Positions 49,129 through 57,830 are shown, counted from the first letter of the stretch. The stretch is 64,000 bases of DNA from Shinella sp. WSJ-2 (GCF_003432075.1 NZ_QWBU01000001.1:248001-312000); one strand, 5' to 3'. The notes: generated by a model not told the origin, from the sequence alone. Numbers and translations are program-made.

Positions 49129-49611
49129 TCAGTTCCCCTCAGCAGACGCCGCGAGCGCCTCGAACAAACCCACCTCGCCCGCACGCTTGCGCACGATGTC
49201 CGCCAGCGGCACTTCGGCAAAGGGCATGGTGCGCAATTTCAGCTGCGCATCGCAAACCTTCTTGCCGGCGGATGTAATCCGCGTCTTGGTCACGGCATAG
49301 CCCGAACCGTCATGCTCGAGCACGGCCTCGATGTCGAGCACCGCATCCGGCTCGACGAAGGTACGCATCTTGGCGCCGTCGACGCTCATCAGGAATGGCA
49401 TGGCCGCGAAATCGGTAGCGGCCAACACGAGGAAACCGGAGGCCTGCGCCATCGTCTCGATGAGCAGCACACCCGGAACGAGCGGCATGCCGGGAAAATG
49501 CCCCTCGAAGACAGGGCTTTTGGACGGAACGACCGAGCGGGCGGTGAGCACGCGGCGCGCGCCGTCAACAGCCTCCACGCGATCGATCATCTGGAAATAT
49601 TCAAGCAGCAT
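49129..49611 (-). CDS. fabZXL: 3-hydroxyacyl-AcpXL dehydratase FabZXL
   Basis: The 160-residue hotdog-fold protein has the catalytic region VFEGHFPGMPLVPGVLLIETMAQ, with His in GHFP and Glu in LIETMAQ. It dehydrates 3-hydroxyacyl intermediates during elongation of the very-long-chain acid. It follows acpXL by 121 bases that contain a terminator-like hairpin and is one base from the next gene. ATG 49611 is chosen; an upstream in-frame extension crosses the hairpin and is unlikely to be translated. Confidence 0.92.
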   Translation of the reverse strand: MLLEYFQMIDRVEAVDGARRVLTARSVVPSKSPVFEGHFPGMPLVPGVLLIETMAQASGFLVLAATDFAAMPFLMSVDGAKMRTFVEPDAVLDIEAVLEHDGSGYAVTKTRITSAGKKVCDAQLKLRTMPFAEVPLADIVRKRAGEVGLFEALAASAEGN

Positions 49612-49647
49612 CGGATTATCGTCCCTGGCGGGGTCCGGAAATCGAAA

Positions 49648-49669
49648 GGCCTGCCGAAGACGGCAGGCC
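49648..49669 (-). terminator. Attenuator/terminator hairpin between acpXL and fabZXL
   Basis: GGCCTGCCG and CGGCAGGCC form a perfect nine-pair stem with a four-base loop; on the minus strand TTTCGATTT follows. It lies 64 bases after the acpXL stop. Partial termination here would give more AcpXL carrier than enzymes. Confidence 0.75.
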
Positions 49670-49732
49670 ATAGGTCCTGTGCACCGGGATCGTCCGGAAC
49701 AGAGCCGCGAAACGCAGCCGGACGGTCTCGCC

Positions 49733-50011
49733 TCAGGCCTTGGCGGCCCGCAGTTCGTCGATCTTCGCGCAGAGGTTCTTCAGCACGAAATACTCTTCCG
49801 TCGCGACCTTGCCTTCGTTGACATCCTGCGTCCACTTTTCCAGCGGAATCTTGATGCCGAATTCCTTGTCGATTGCGAAAACAATGTCGAGGAAGTCGAG
49901 GCTGTCAATGCCGAGATCGTCGATGGTGTGACTCTCGGGCGTGATTGTCTCGCGATCGATCTCGCTCGTCTCAGCAATGATATCGGCAACCTTATCGAAT
50001 GTAGCAGTCAC
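49733..50011 (-). CDS. acpXL: Acyl carrier protein AcpXL
   Basis: This 92-residue carrier has the phosphopantetheine serine in [20 protein letters not shown]. The length and sequence match the specialised rhizobial AcpXL, longer than the house-keeping AcpP of about 78 residues. It carries the growing C28 acyl chain for lipid A. It is first in its operon. The promoter lies in the 129 bases before hemN's end. Confidence 0.96.
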   Translation of the reverse strand: MTATFDKVADIIAETSEIDRETITPESHTIDDLGIDSLDFLDIVFAIDKEFGIKIPLEKWTQDVNEGKVATEEYFVLKNLCAKIDELRAAKA

Positions 50012-50140
50012 GCCCGTACCTCATGAATCTATAGTTGGCCGATCCTATAGGGAAAACAGACGCGATTGCCAATGGGTTTGATGAGGGACCAGCGTAGTGC
50101 ACACGGCTGTGTTGCGCAAACAACATGGCCGCCCGGAGCG

Positions 50141-51490
50141 TCAAACGGCGACGGAATGCCGCCCACGGCCGCTTGCCAGATGCGCGTCGAAGACCGCAGC
50201 AACGATGCGGGCAAAGGGCTGCCCCGCCAGTGTCAGCCGGAAGCCTCCCTCTTCGATGCGGCAGAGACCATCCCTGTCGGACGCGGCAAAGGCCTTCGCC
50301 TCTGCCCGGAGGACGCCGGCAAATGCCGTAAACCGGTCGGCGACATCCGCGAAGGAAAAGCCGAAATCGCACATGACACGTTCAATGACATAAGCGCGGG
50401 CGCGGTCCTCTTCGGTCAGCGAATAGCCACGCACGGCGGCAAGACCGCCCTCCTCCGCCCGGCGAAGATATTCGCCCGTCGCCGGCATGTTCTGGATATA
50501 ACCCTGCGGCAGTTGGCCGATGGCCGATGCACCAAGCCCGATCAGGGCATCGGCCTGATCATCGGTATAGCCCTGAAAATTGCGGCGTAGCGTACCATTG
50601 CGAGCGGCCATCGCCAAACGGTCGTTGGGTAGAGCGAAATGGTCGATGCCGACGGCCTCGTATCCTGCCGCGATCAGCATTTCCCCCGCCATCCGCATCT
50701 GCTCGAATCGCGCCCGAATGCTGGGTAAAGCGGTCTCGTCGATCATCGTCTGATGCTTCTTCATCCATGGCACATGTGCATAGCCGAAGAGTGCAACCCG
50801 ATCGGGCGAAAGCGACGTGACGGCGCGGACGGTCTCCGCAAGAGTCTCCATGGTCTGGAACGGCAGCCCGTAAAGAATGTCGCAATTGACCGAGCGCACG
50901 CCTCGCGCCCGCGCCGCCTCCACCACGCCGCGCGTCTGCTCGAAGGTCTGGATGCGGTTGATCGCCGTCTGCACCCGGGGATCGAAATCCTGGATGCCGA
51001 GGCTGGCGCGCGTCATGCCGATTTCGGCGAGCGCATCGTGCCGTTCCTCATCAAGATCGTTCGGATCCATCTCGACGGAAATCTCGGCACCGCCGGCAAA
51101 GCTGAAATTCTCCTTCAGACAGGCTTTCAATGCCCGCAGGTCATCAGGCCGCAGCAGCGTGGGAGAACCACCGCCGAAATGCAGCGCCGTGACCGGCGCG
51201 GCACGATCCACACGGCCGCCGATGGCCGCGATCTCGGCGTGAAGCCCCTTGAGATAGGCCTCGACCGGTTCGTAGCGCAGCGTCTGCTTGGTGTGACAGG
51301 CACAGAACCAGCAAAGCCGGTCGCAATAGGGGATGTGCACATAGAGCGAGAGGCGATTCGCCGGCGTCAGCGTCGACAGCCAGTCGGCATAGACCTCCGG
51401 CCCGATACTTTCGTTGAAGTGCGGGGCGGTCGGATAGCTTGTATAGCGCGGAACCGGTGATGAAAGGCGTTCGACGAGGGTATCCTGCAT
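50141..51490 (-). CDS. hemN: Oxygen-independent coproporphyrinogen III dehydrogenase
   Basis: The 449-residue radical-SAM enzyme carries SLYVHIPYCDRLCWFCACHT, with the CxxxCxxC cluster ligands and the extra HemN cysteine. ALHFGGGSPTLL and EISVEMDPNDLDEERHDALA are further HemN blocks. It decarboxylates coproporphyrinogen III to protoporphyrinogen IX without oxygen, sustaining haem synthesis when the cbb3 oxidase is needed. AGGAGAG stands before ATG 51490. It is divergent from fnrN, and a perfect anaerobox lies 50 bases upstream. Confidence 0.96.
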   Translation of the reverse strand: MQDTLVERLSSPVPRYTSYPTAPHFNESIGPEVYADWLSTLTPANRLSLYVHIPYCDRLCWFCACHTKQTLRYEPVEAYLKGLHAEIAAIGGRVDRAAPVTALHFGGGSPTLLRPDDLRALKACLKENFSFAGGAEISVEMDPNDLDEERHDALAEIGMTRASLGIQDFDPRVQTAINRIQTFEQTRGVVEAARARGVRSVNCDILYGLPFQTMETLAETVRAVTSLSPDRVALFGYAHVPWMKKHQTMIDETALPSIRARFEQMRMAGEMLIAAGYEAVGIDHFALPNDRLAMAARNGTLRRNFQGYTDDQADALIGLGASAIGQLPQGYIQNMPATGEYLRRAEEGGLAAVRGYSLTEEDRARAYVIERVMCDFGFSFADVADRFTAFAGVLRAEAKAFAASDRDGLCRIEEGGFRLTLAGQPFARIVAAVFDAHLASGRGRHSVAV

Positions 51491-51539
51491 GGGTCTCTCC
51501 TGCTTGCGCAGGAAATAACCCGAAGAACCCGCACGCCAT

Positions 51540-51553
51540 TTGATTTTGATCAA
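51540..51553. promoter_or_regulatory. Anaerobox 1 between hemN and fnrN
   Basis: TTGATTTTGATCAA is a perfect FNR-type site. It lies 50 bases upstream of hemN and 147 upstream of fnrN, a suitable activating position for hemN and for the distal control of fnrN. Confidence 0.93.
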
Positions 51554-51581
51554 GTGCAAAGCGGATTGGTTGCGCTAGCAT

Positions 51582-51595
51582 TTGACAATAGTCAG
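51582..51595. promoter_or_regulatory. Candidate second, weaker anaerobox before fnrN
   Basis: TTGACAATAGTCAG matches the FNR consensus in seven of ten fixed positions and keeps the N4 spacing. It is closer to fnrN than the first site. In Rhizobium leguminosarum, fnrN has two anaeroboxes, the proximal one serving autorepression; this arrangement would be analogous. Confidence 0.5.
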
Positions 51596-51699
51596 GAAGC
51601 GCTATTTTGCCGCGAGACGGCACGCTTTATGTTCACGGCTGCGTGCGGTAGCACGGCAATGTTGCGCCGCTTAGCCGCCGGGCGAGAAGGAAAACCGCC

Positions 51700-52425
51700 A
51701 TGGAAGTTCGCCGCCGGGATATCCACAATTCCGACATTCCCGTCGTCTGCCGCGCCTGCGAGGCACGTCACGGCGGCGTCTGCGGCGCGCTGACGGCCGA
51801 GCAGCTGACCGAGCTCAACAAGCACTCCTCCCGCCATCGGCTGGAGACCGGCGCCGAAGTGATCGGCCAGGGCGAGACGGTCGTGAACTATTCCAACATC
51901 ATGCGCGGCGTGGTGAAGCTGACCAAGGTGATGGCGGACGGCCGCCAGCAGATCGTCGGCCTGCAATTCGCGCCCGATTTCCTAGGCCGCCCCTTCCTCA
52001 CCGAAAGCGCCATCACGGCGGAAGCCGCCACCGACAGCGAAGTCTGCAACTTCCCGCGCAACGTGCTCGACCGGCTCGTCAAACGGACGCCGGAGCTGGA
52101 GCATATGCTGCACCAGCAGGCGCTGAAGGAACTGGACGAGGCGCGCGATTGGATGCTGACGCTCGGCCGCAAGACGGCACAGGAAAAGGTCGCAAGCTTC
52201 CTCTACCTGATCGCCACCCATATCGACCCCGAAAGCGTCGACATGTCGGCCTTCGACCTGCCGCTCTCGCGCGCCGATATCGCCGATTTCCTCGGGCTGA
52301 CCATCGAAACGGTCAGCCGCCAGTTCACCAAGCTGCGCAAGGAAAACGTCATCCGCATCGAGAACAATCGGCATGTCACCGTTCCCGACATGGACCGCCT
52401 GATGCGCTACGCCGGCAACGATTGA
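51700..52425 (+). CDS. fnrN: Oxygen-responsive Crp/Fnr regulator FnrN
   Basis: The 241-residue regulator has an N-terminal cysteine cluster (C17, C20 and C28 in VCRACEARHGGVC) and a fourth cysteine in SEVCNFPRN, which would ligate an oxygen-labile 4Fe-4S cluster. The cyclic-nucleotide-like fold and the HTH with E-SR in LGLTIETVSRQFTKLRKENV give FNR-type DNA specificity for TTGAT-N4-ATCAA. The cysteines separate it from FixK, which lacks them. It should activate fixNOQP, fixGHIS and hemN here at low oxygen and control itself. Confidence 0.95.
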   Translation: MEVRRRDIHNSDIPVVCRACEARHGGVCGALTAEQLTELNKHSSRHRLETGAEVIGQGETVVNYSNIMRGVVKLTKVMADGRQQIVGLQFAPDFLGRPFLTESAITAEAATDSEVCNFPRNVLDRLVKRTPELEHMLHQQALKELDEARDWMLTLGRKTAQEKVASFLYLIATHIDPESVDMSAFDLPLSRADIADFLGLTIETVSRQFTKLRKENVIRIENNRHVTVPDMDRLMRYAGND

Positions 52426-52432
52426 TTGGGTC

Positions 52433-52861
52433 TCAACGCGTAATAACAATCTTCGTGTTGGACAGCCCGTTGCGGTTGGCCATCTGGAAGAAGGTCGCCG
52501 CATTGTCCGGATGCAGGCGAACGCAGCCATGCGAGGCCGGGCGACCCAGGCGCTTCGTCTCATAGGTCGCGTGCACCGCATAGCCACCCTTGAAGAACAC
52601 CGCGAACGGCATCGGCGCCATATTGTATTTGCGCGAACGGTGGTTGCGCGAGGCCCATTTCGCCGACCAGGTGCCGGTCGGCGTGCCATAGCCCTTGCGG
52701 CCGGTGGAAACGCGCCAGCGATATTTTACCATGCCGTTCTGAGTAACGACCATGGTTTGTGAAGAAAGACTGACCTGCGCCACGAGATTGGCGGAAAGGG
52801 CAACTTCGGTTTGGAATAAAACAAGAAGGAACGCGACCGCGGTCGCAAACAAGGTACGCAT
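52433..52861 (-). CDS. Small L,D-transpeptidase (YkuD domain)
   Basis: The 142-residue protein has a signal peptide (MRTLFATAVAFLLVLFQTEV, cleavage probably after LSA) and a minimal YkuD domain ending in YETKRLGRPASHGCVRLHPD. This segment contains the catalytic His and Cys of the HxxxxxHGCxR-type motif. Such periplasmic enzymes make 3-3 peptidoglycan cross-links or attach outer-membrane proteins to peptidoglycan, both common in Rhizobiales. It is convergent with fnrN, seven bases apart. Confidence 0.92.
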   Translation of the reverse strand: MRTLFATAVAFLLVLFQTEVALSANLVAQVSLSSQTMVVTQNGMVKYRWRVSTGRKGYGTPTGTWSAKWASRNHRSRKYNMAPMPFAVFFKGGYAVHATYETKRLGRPASHGCVRLHPDNAATFFQMANRNGLSNTKIVITR

Positions 52862-53013
52862 GACTTCCCCTCAAAACGTTTTTGCATGGCTTTGAAACCA
52901 TGTCTCACGACGAGACAGAATATAAACGTTTCAACCTTCCGCAATATTGACGGAGGTGGGGAAAAGAAAACGAAGTTAAGGCGTAAAATTTTATCGATCG
53001 CGTCGCCGCGCTT

Positions 53014-53994
53014 TCAAAGAAAAGCCGTCAGCAGTGCTAGAGCCAATACGAAAACGGCAAGTCCGGCGCAGGCGCCGTAGAATATCCGCAAGGAGAGATC
53101 GATATCGGCGACGGTTGCGACGGTGCGGCCGCTGGCATTCATCATGGGCTCATCGACGCGCACGCCGCCATAGATGCGTGGGCCGGCAAGGCCGACGCCG
53201 AGGGCGCCCGCCATGGCCGCTTCGGGCCAGCCGGAGTTCGGTGAACGGTGCAGGCCCGCGTCACGCAAAGCCGTGCCGACAGCCGCCCGCGCCGCCGCCT
53301 TGCTTTTATGGAGCCAGGCGCCGGCCGCGATGAAGACGATGGACAGGCGCGCTGCCGGCCAGTTAGCCAGATCGTCGAGCCGGGCGGAGGCCCAGCCGAA
53401 ATCGAGATATTTCGCATTCTTGTGGCCGATCATGGAATCGGCGGTGTTCAGCATCTTGTAGGCGAAGAGGCCGGGCAGGCCGAGCAGCGCATACCACAGC
53501 GCGGGCGCAACGACGCCGTCGGAAAAATTTTCAGCAAGACTTTCGATACCGGCCCGGCAAATGGCCGGTTCGTCGAGCGTCGCCGGATCACGCCCGACGA
53601 TCATCGACACCGCCTGGCGTCCGCCATCGAGGCCACCGCGCTTGAGGCCCCGGGAGACGGCGCGCACGTGATCGTGAAGGCTCTTCTGGGCAAGGAAGAT
53701 CGCGACGATAATGACCTCCAGCGCGAAACCGAGCGGGCCGAGCCGCCCCAGCAGCGCATGCAGAATGAGCCCAAAAAACAGGCTCGCCGCCAACAGCCCA
53801 GCAATGCCGGCCGCGCCGTTGAAGCGTTTCGTATCGGCCGAGAGACGCTTGCCATTGAACAGCTTGTCGACGAGGCCGATCGCCCGGCCGAACAGCACGA
53901 CCGGATGCGGCACGCGCCGCCACAGTTTGTCCGGATCGCCGACGAGGCGGTCGAGAATCAGCGCAAGAAAGAGGATGAGCAGTGTCGCGGTCAT
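53014..53994 (-). CDS. cobD: Adenosylcobinamide-phosphate synthase CobD (CbiB)
   Basis: This 326-residue polytopic membrane protein starts MTATLLILFLALILDRLVGD and contains DPDKLWRRVPHPVVLFGRAI, SLAENFSDGVVAPALWYALL and GWPEAAMAGALGVGLAGPR. All are hallmarks of CbiB/CobD. It attaches the aminopropanol arm to adenosylcobyric acid. It is last in cobE-A-B-C-D, three bases after cobC. Naming follows the Pseudomonas denitrificans scheme. Confidence 0.96.
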   Translation of the reverse strand: MTATLLILFLALILDRLVGDPDKLWRRVPHPVVLFGRAIGLVDKLFNGKRLSADTKRFNGAAGIAGLLAASLFFGLILHALLGRLGPLGFALEVIIVAIFLAQKSLHDHVRAVSRGLKRGGLDGGRQAVSMIVGRDPATLDEPAICRAGIESLAENFSDGVVAPALWYALLGLPGLFAYKMLNTADSMIGHKNAKYLDFGWASARLDDLANWPAARLSIVFIAAGAWLHKSKAAARAAVGTALRDAGLHRSPNSGWPEAAMAGALGVGLAGPRIYGGVRVDEPMMNASGRTVATVADIDLSLRIFYGACAGLAVFVLALALLTAFL

Positions 53995-53997
53995 CGC

Positions 53998-55005
53998 CTA
54001 CCCTGCCCTGTCCACAAGCGCCTCGGCAAGACGCCCGTCGCCGGCGCTGTCGGGCGCGATGCCGAAGCGCAACCAGTGCGGATTGTAATCGAAGGGGCGC
54101 ACGAGGATGTGATGACGGCAGAGACGGTGGTGGATGGCCGCCGCATCCGGGTGCGCGACCAGCGAGAACAGGCCGGTGCCACCGATGACTTCAAGGCCGC
54201 CGTCGGCCAGCGCGGCATCAAGCGCTGCCTTACGCGCTGCGATCGCTTCGTGGATAGCGCGGGTGTCAGATGCCATCAGCTTCGTCGCGATGGTCAGCGC
54301 CGGCCCCGAGACCGCCCAGGGGCCAAGCCCGTCCTCGACGCTTTCAAGCACAGCGCTTTCGCCGATAACGAAACCGAGGCGCAGACCGGCAAGGCCGAAG
54401 AATTTGCCGAAGGAGCGGAAGACGAGAAGGCCGGGCGTTCCGTCTCCGGCAAGCGGCGCGATGCAGGTTTCGGGACGCATGTCGCCGAAGGCCTCGTCCA
54501 CAATCAGCAAGCCACCCCTGGCGGAGACCCGCGCATGGAGCGCAAGCAGCGTCTCCCGATCGAACAGGCGGCCGGTTGGATTGTTCGGATTGACGACGAC
54601 GACGAGACCATGGGCTTCAGTGACGGCATCGAGATTGTCGATGCGGTCCACGGCGACACCGGCATTGGCGAGCACGCGGGCATATTCGCCATAGGTGGGG
54701 ACGAGCACGGCGGCGCGGCGACCGGCGGGCACGAGGCGCGGCAGGAGTTGAATGACCGATTGCGTGCCGGGCACGGGCAGCGGCAAGGCGTTCGGCGTGC
54801 CGTAATAGCGGGCGGCGGCGGCGCGGGCCTCATCCTGCCGATGACGATCCGGCAGGCGATGCCAGGCGGCTCTGTCGATTTCGGGAAGCGCGACGGGGTT
54901 CGGATTGATGCCTGTGGAGAGATCCAGCCAGTCTTCGGGGCGGCCGCCGAAGCGTGCGGCGGCTGCGGCAATGCCGCCGCCATGGACGATGCGCGGCGCG
55001 GTCAT
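53998..55005 (-). CDS. cobC: Threonine-phosphate decarboxylase CobC
   Basis: The 335-residue PLP enzyme of the histidinol-phosphate aminotransferase fold shows WLDLSTGINPNPVALPEIDR, VVVNPNNPTGRLFD, the PLP-facing VDEAFGDMRPE and a Schiff-base Lys in VFRSFGKFFGLAGLRLGFV. It makes (R)-1-amino-2-propanol phosphate for the nucleotide loop of cobalamin. The ATG overlaps the cobB stop by four bases. It works with CobD downstream. Confidence 0.94.
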   Translation of the reverse strand: MTAPRIVHGGGIAAAAARFGGRPEDWLDLSTGINPNPVALPEIDRAAWHRLPDRHRQDEARAAAARYYGTPNALPLPVPGTQSVIQLLPRLVPAGRRAAVLVPTYGEYARVLANAGVAVDRIDNLDAVTEAHGLVVVVNPNNPTGRLFDRETLLALHARVSARGGLLIVDEAFGDMRPETCIAPLAGDGTPGLLVFRSFGKFFGLAGLRLGFVIGESAVLESVEDGLGPWAVSGPALTIATKLMASDTRAIHEAIAARKAALDAALADGGLEVIGGTGLFSLVAHPDAAAIHHRLCRHHILVRPFDYNPHWLRFGIAPDSAGDGRLAEALVDRAG

Positions 55006-56306
55006 GCCGCCTCCGCCGCAAGGTCTATAAGATGCATATAGGAGCCGCTGACGGCGCCGCGGCGAAGGCCGGCGGTGCCGAGGTCTTCACCCATCGCATC
55101 GGTGACGGTGAAGAGGCGGTCCGCCTCTCCCTCATGCGCCACCTTCGAATAATGGAATTCATGCGCCGTCATGGACTGGGAAAAACCGGAGCCGGCGAGC
55201 GGGGCGACGCGGCGATAGCCGAGATGGCGGCGGCGTTCGGCAAAACTCGTCACCAGCGGCAGAAGGCCGAGCATGCCGTGGCGCGAGCCGTCGGCGGCTA
55301 CCAATCCTTCCCCCAAAGTCATGTAGCCCCCGCATTCGCCATAGATGCGCGCGTTCCGGCGCGCCGCTTCCTGCATGCCTAGGCGGAAACGGCCGGCATT
55401 GGCAAGGGTCTCAGCATGAAGCTCGGGGTAGCCGCCTGGCAAATAGATGGCATCGGCCTCTGCCGCCGGCGCCTCGTCGGCCAGCGGCGAGAAGAAGGAA
55501 AGGCTCGCACCCGCCGCGCGCCAGCCGAGCAGCAGATGCTCGTAGGCGAAGGTGAAGGCCGTGTCGCGCGCGATGGCGATGCGCTGACCGAGCGGCGGCA
55601 GGAGGGAAATGGCCGGCATGGGCGGCAAGGCATGGCGCGCGGCAACGGCGAGGAGGCGGTCGATATTGCAGCGCGCCGCAACAGCCTCCGCCGCGCGGGC
55701 GATAAACGCCTCCAGACCGCCATGTTCGGCAGCCTGCACGAGGCCGAGATGGCGTTCCGGCAAAGCAAGCCCGGCATCGCGCTCCAGCACGCCGAAAATC
55801 TCGATGCCACTGGCATCCAGCGCGCCGCGCAGCATCATTTCGTGTTTCGGGCTGCCGACCTTGTTGAGGATGACGCCCGCCACGCGGATATCGCTGCGGA
55901 AATCGGTATAGCCCTTTACCATGGCGGCGACCGACTGCGACAGGCGGCTGCAATCGACGACCAGAACGACCGGCAAGCCGAGCGTGGCGGCAAGATCGGC
56001 CGGCGAGCCGGTGCCGTCGGCAGCACCGTCGAACAGGCCCATCATCGCCTCGACCAGCAGGAAATCGCCCGCCCCCGCCTGCATGGCGGCATTGGCGCGG
56101 ATGAGTTCGGGGCGCATGGCCCAGGGATCGTAGTTAAGACAGGCGCGGCGGCTGGCGGCGGCATGGAAGGCGGGATCGATATAGTCAGGTCCGGCCTTGC
56201 CGGAGACGAGCGGCACGCCGGCATCGGCCAGCGCCCGCGCCAGCCCGAGCGTTACCGTCGTCTTGCCGGAGCCGGACGCGGGCGCTGCGATGAGCAGACC
56301 GCTCAT
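55002..56306 (-). CDS. cobB: Hydrogenobyrinic/cobyrinic acid a,c-diamide synthase CobB
   Basis: The 434-residue protein has an N-terminal dethiobiotin-synthetase-like P-loop (LIAAPASGSGKTTVTLGLAR) and a C-terminal class I glutamine amidotransferase domain with the nucleophile Cys in IYGECGGYMTLGEGLV. It amidates the a and c side chains using ATP and glutamine. ATG 56306 overlaps the end of cobA by four bases; the longer in-frame extension lies within cobA and is rejected. Confidence 0.95.
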   Translation of the reverse strand: MSGLLIAAPASGSGKTTVTLGLARALADAGVPLVSGKAGPDYIDPAFHAAASRRACLNYDPWAMRPELIRANAAMQAGAGDFLLVEAMMGLFDGAADGTGSPADLAATLGLPVVLVVDCSRLSQSVAAMVKGYTDFRSDIRVAGVILNKVGSPKHEMMLRGALDASGIEIFGVLERDAGLALPERHLGLVQAAEHGGLEAFIARAAEAVAARCNIDRLLAVAARHALPPMPAISLLPPLGQRIAIARDTAFTFAYEHLLLGWRAAGASLSFFSPLADEAPAAEADAIYLPGGYPELHAETLANAGRFRLGMQEAARRNARIYGECGGYMTLGEGLVAADGSRHGMLGLLPLVTSFAERRRHLGYRRVAPLAGSGFSQSMTAHEFHYSKVAHEGEADRLFTVTDAMGEDLGTAGLRRGAVSGSYMHLIDLAAEAA

Positions 56307-57145
56307 GCCTGGTCCTTGAATTCGCGTGAACCGAAGGGATCCGGCGCAAGCTTGCGGCCCTCGGTGAGCGCGCCCAGCCAATCGAGCGAGGCGCGCAGCC
56401 GCACCACCTCGCCTACGACGACAATGGCCGGCGGCTCGATGCCCGCGGCCTCCACATCGGCCTCGGCGCGACCGAGCGTGGTTTCCAGCACCCGCTGTTC
56501 GGGCGTTGCGGCATTGCAGACGAAGGCGACAGGCTCATCCGCCGAGCGCCCGCCGGCGATGAGGTTTTGGGCGATCTGGCCGATATGCTTCATGGCCATA
56601 TACATGACGATAACAGGAGAGCCCTTGGCGATGCCCTCCCAGTTAATCCGGTCAGGCACCACACCGGACGAATCGTGGCCGGTGAGGAAAGTGACGGCGT
56701 GATTCACCTCGCGATGGGTCACCGGGATGCCGGCATAGGCGAGGCCCCCAATACCGGCGGTGATGCCCGGCACGATGCGGAAAGGAATGCCGTGCTCGAT
56801 CAAGGTCAGGGCTTCCTCGCCGCCGCGCCCGAAAACGAAGGGATCCCCGCCCTTTAGGCGCAGCACGCGATGACCGGCACGGGCCAGTTCGACCAGCCGA
56901 AGCGAAATATCGCGCTGCTTGTGCGAGGGTTTGCCGCCGCGCTTTCCGGCAAATTCCAGGAGCACGCCGGGGCGCGCGAGCGACAGGCAGTCGGCATTGA
57001 CCAGCGCATCATGCACGATGACATCCGCCTGTTGCAGGGCATTGGCCGCATGCAGCGTCAAGAGACCTGGATCGCCGGGGCCGGCGCCGACGAGCCAGAC
57101 GCTGCCTTTTTCCATCGACGGGAGGGCGGAGAAGAGGGTCTGCAT
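56303..57145 (-). CDS. cobA: Uroporphyrinogen-III C-methyltransferase CobA (SUMT)
   Basis: This 280-residue SAM-dependent methylase has VWLVGAGPGDPGLLTLHAAN near residue 16, then VIVHDALVNADCL, RLKGGDPFVFGRGGEEALTL and GIPVTHREVNHAVTFLTGHD, all diagnostic of SUMT. It methylates C-2 and C-7 of uroporphyrinogen III to precorrin-2, the entry to cobalamin. There is no siroheme (CysG) extension. GGGAG precedes ATG 57145, which overlaps the cobE stop by one base. Confidence 0.95.
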   Translation of the reverse strand: MQTLFSALPSMEKGSVWLVGAGPGDPGLLTLHAANALQQADVIVHDALVNADCLSLARPGVLLEFAGKRGGKPSHKQRDISLRLVELARAGHRVLRLKGGDPFVFGRGGEEALTLIEHGIPFRIVPGITAGIGGLAYAGIPVTHREVNHAVTFLTGHDSSGVVPDRINWEGIAKGSPVIVMYMAMKHIGQIAQNLIAGGRSADEPVAFVCNAATPEQRVLETTLGRAEADVEAAGIEPPAIVVVGEVVRLRASLDWLGALTEGRKLAPDPFGSREFKDQA

Positions 57146-57630
57146 CACGCACGCTCCCGGCTTGAATCAGTATGCGAAGGAGCGGAATCCCTCAACGAGG
57201 AAACGGCGGCAAGCGGTTGAAACGATTCGGCGATTGCGACGGTCGCATGCGCCGACTTGGTCTTTTCCGCAACGAGCCGCCCGCCCTGTCCCGCCTGCGC
57301 AAGGGCGGCCGCCTCGGCAACACCGTGGCAACCGGTATGGGCAAAGACGATATCGGACGGGTTGGCGAGACGCGGCGTCTCGGCCTCAAGGCGCGCTGCA
57401 GGGAACGTCACCAGCGGCACGGAAAAATACCGGGCGACCGCGTGCATGGCCGGCTCCTCCGCGCGCACATCCAGCGTGGCGACGAAGGCGACCGTTTCCG
57501 GGGCGGCGCCAAGGCGCGCGAGCGCCACAAGCGAAAGGTCGAGAAGTTCCGATGGCAGGGTGCCGCGTTCGCAGCCGAGGCCGAGGACGAGAAAACGTCC
57601 GGTTCCGGGGTGTGGGGCCTCAGCGCGCAT
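57145..57630 (-). CDS. cobE: Cobalamin biosynthesis protein CobE
   Basis: The 161-residue protein starts MRAEAPHPGTGRFLVLGLGC and contains GCERGTLPSELLDLSLVAL and SDIVFAHTGCHGVAEAAALA, the pattern of CobE and of the CbiG C-terminal domain. CobE binds corrinoid intermediates in the aerobic pathway near the ring-contraction steps. It is first in the cobE-A-B-C-D operon. The start ATG 57630 directly follows the B12-box-like end of a probable riboswitch, and GAGAGA lies about seven bases upstream. Confidence 0.92.
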   Translation of the reverse strand: MRAEAPHPGTGRFLVLGLGCERGTLPSELLDLSLVALARLGAAPETVAFVATLDVRAEEPAMHAVARYFSVPLVTFPAARLEAETPRLANPSDIVFAHTGCHGVAEAAALAQAGQGGRLVAEKTKSAHATVAIAESFQPLAAVSSLRDSAPSHTDSSRERA

Positions 57631-57760
57631 GGCGGTCTCTCGCAAAATTCCACGCGAAAGAGCCCGGCTTCGCCGTCTTCCGACAGTTCCGGTTCTGGCC
57701 CCGTCTGGGTCGGCCGCACCGGACACCGCTCGGCCCGCCCAGCGGGCACCGTCGCACCGT
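57631..57760 (-). promoter_or_regulatory. Probable cobalamin riboswitch in the cobE leader
   Basis: Read on the minus strand, the leader has ACGGTGCCCGC at the 5' side, GCGGTG and CCGGTGCGGCC in the middle, GGAACTGTCGGAAGACGGC like the conserved CAACTG region, and GCGAGAGACCGCC at the 3' end, close to the B12-box consensus (GCCAGGAGACCTGCC). The box ends against the cobE ATG and covers its ribosome site, suggesting translational control. The core GGGAA element is not obvious, so a covariance-model check is needed. Confidence 0.55.
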
Positions 57761-57830
57761 TCTTAGTAACGGAGGGCGGCAGGCCGGTCAAACCGGATTG
57801 CGGCATCCGGCGCGCCGGAAGCGGCATGTG

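Noticed and set aside
51700-52425. Crp/Fnr regulator as FixK
   Set aside because: FixK lacks the N-terminal cysteine cluster; here C17, C20 and C28 plus a later cysteine are present, and the gene is divergent from hemN as is usual for fnrN.
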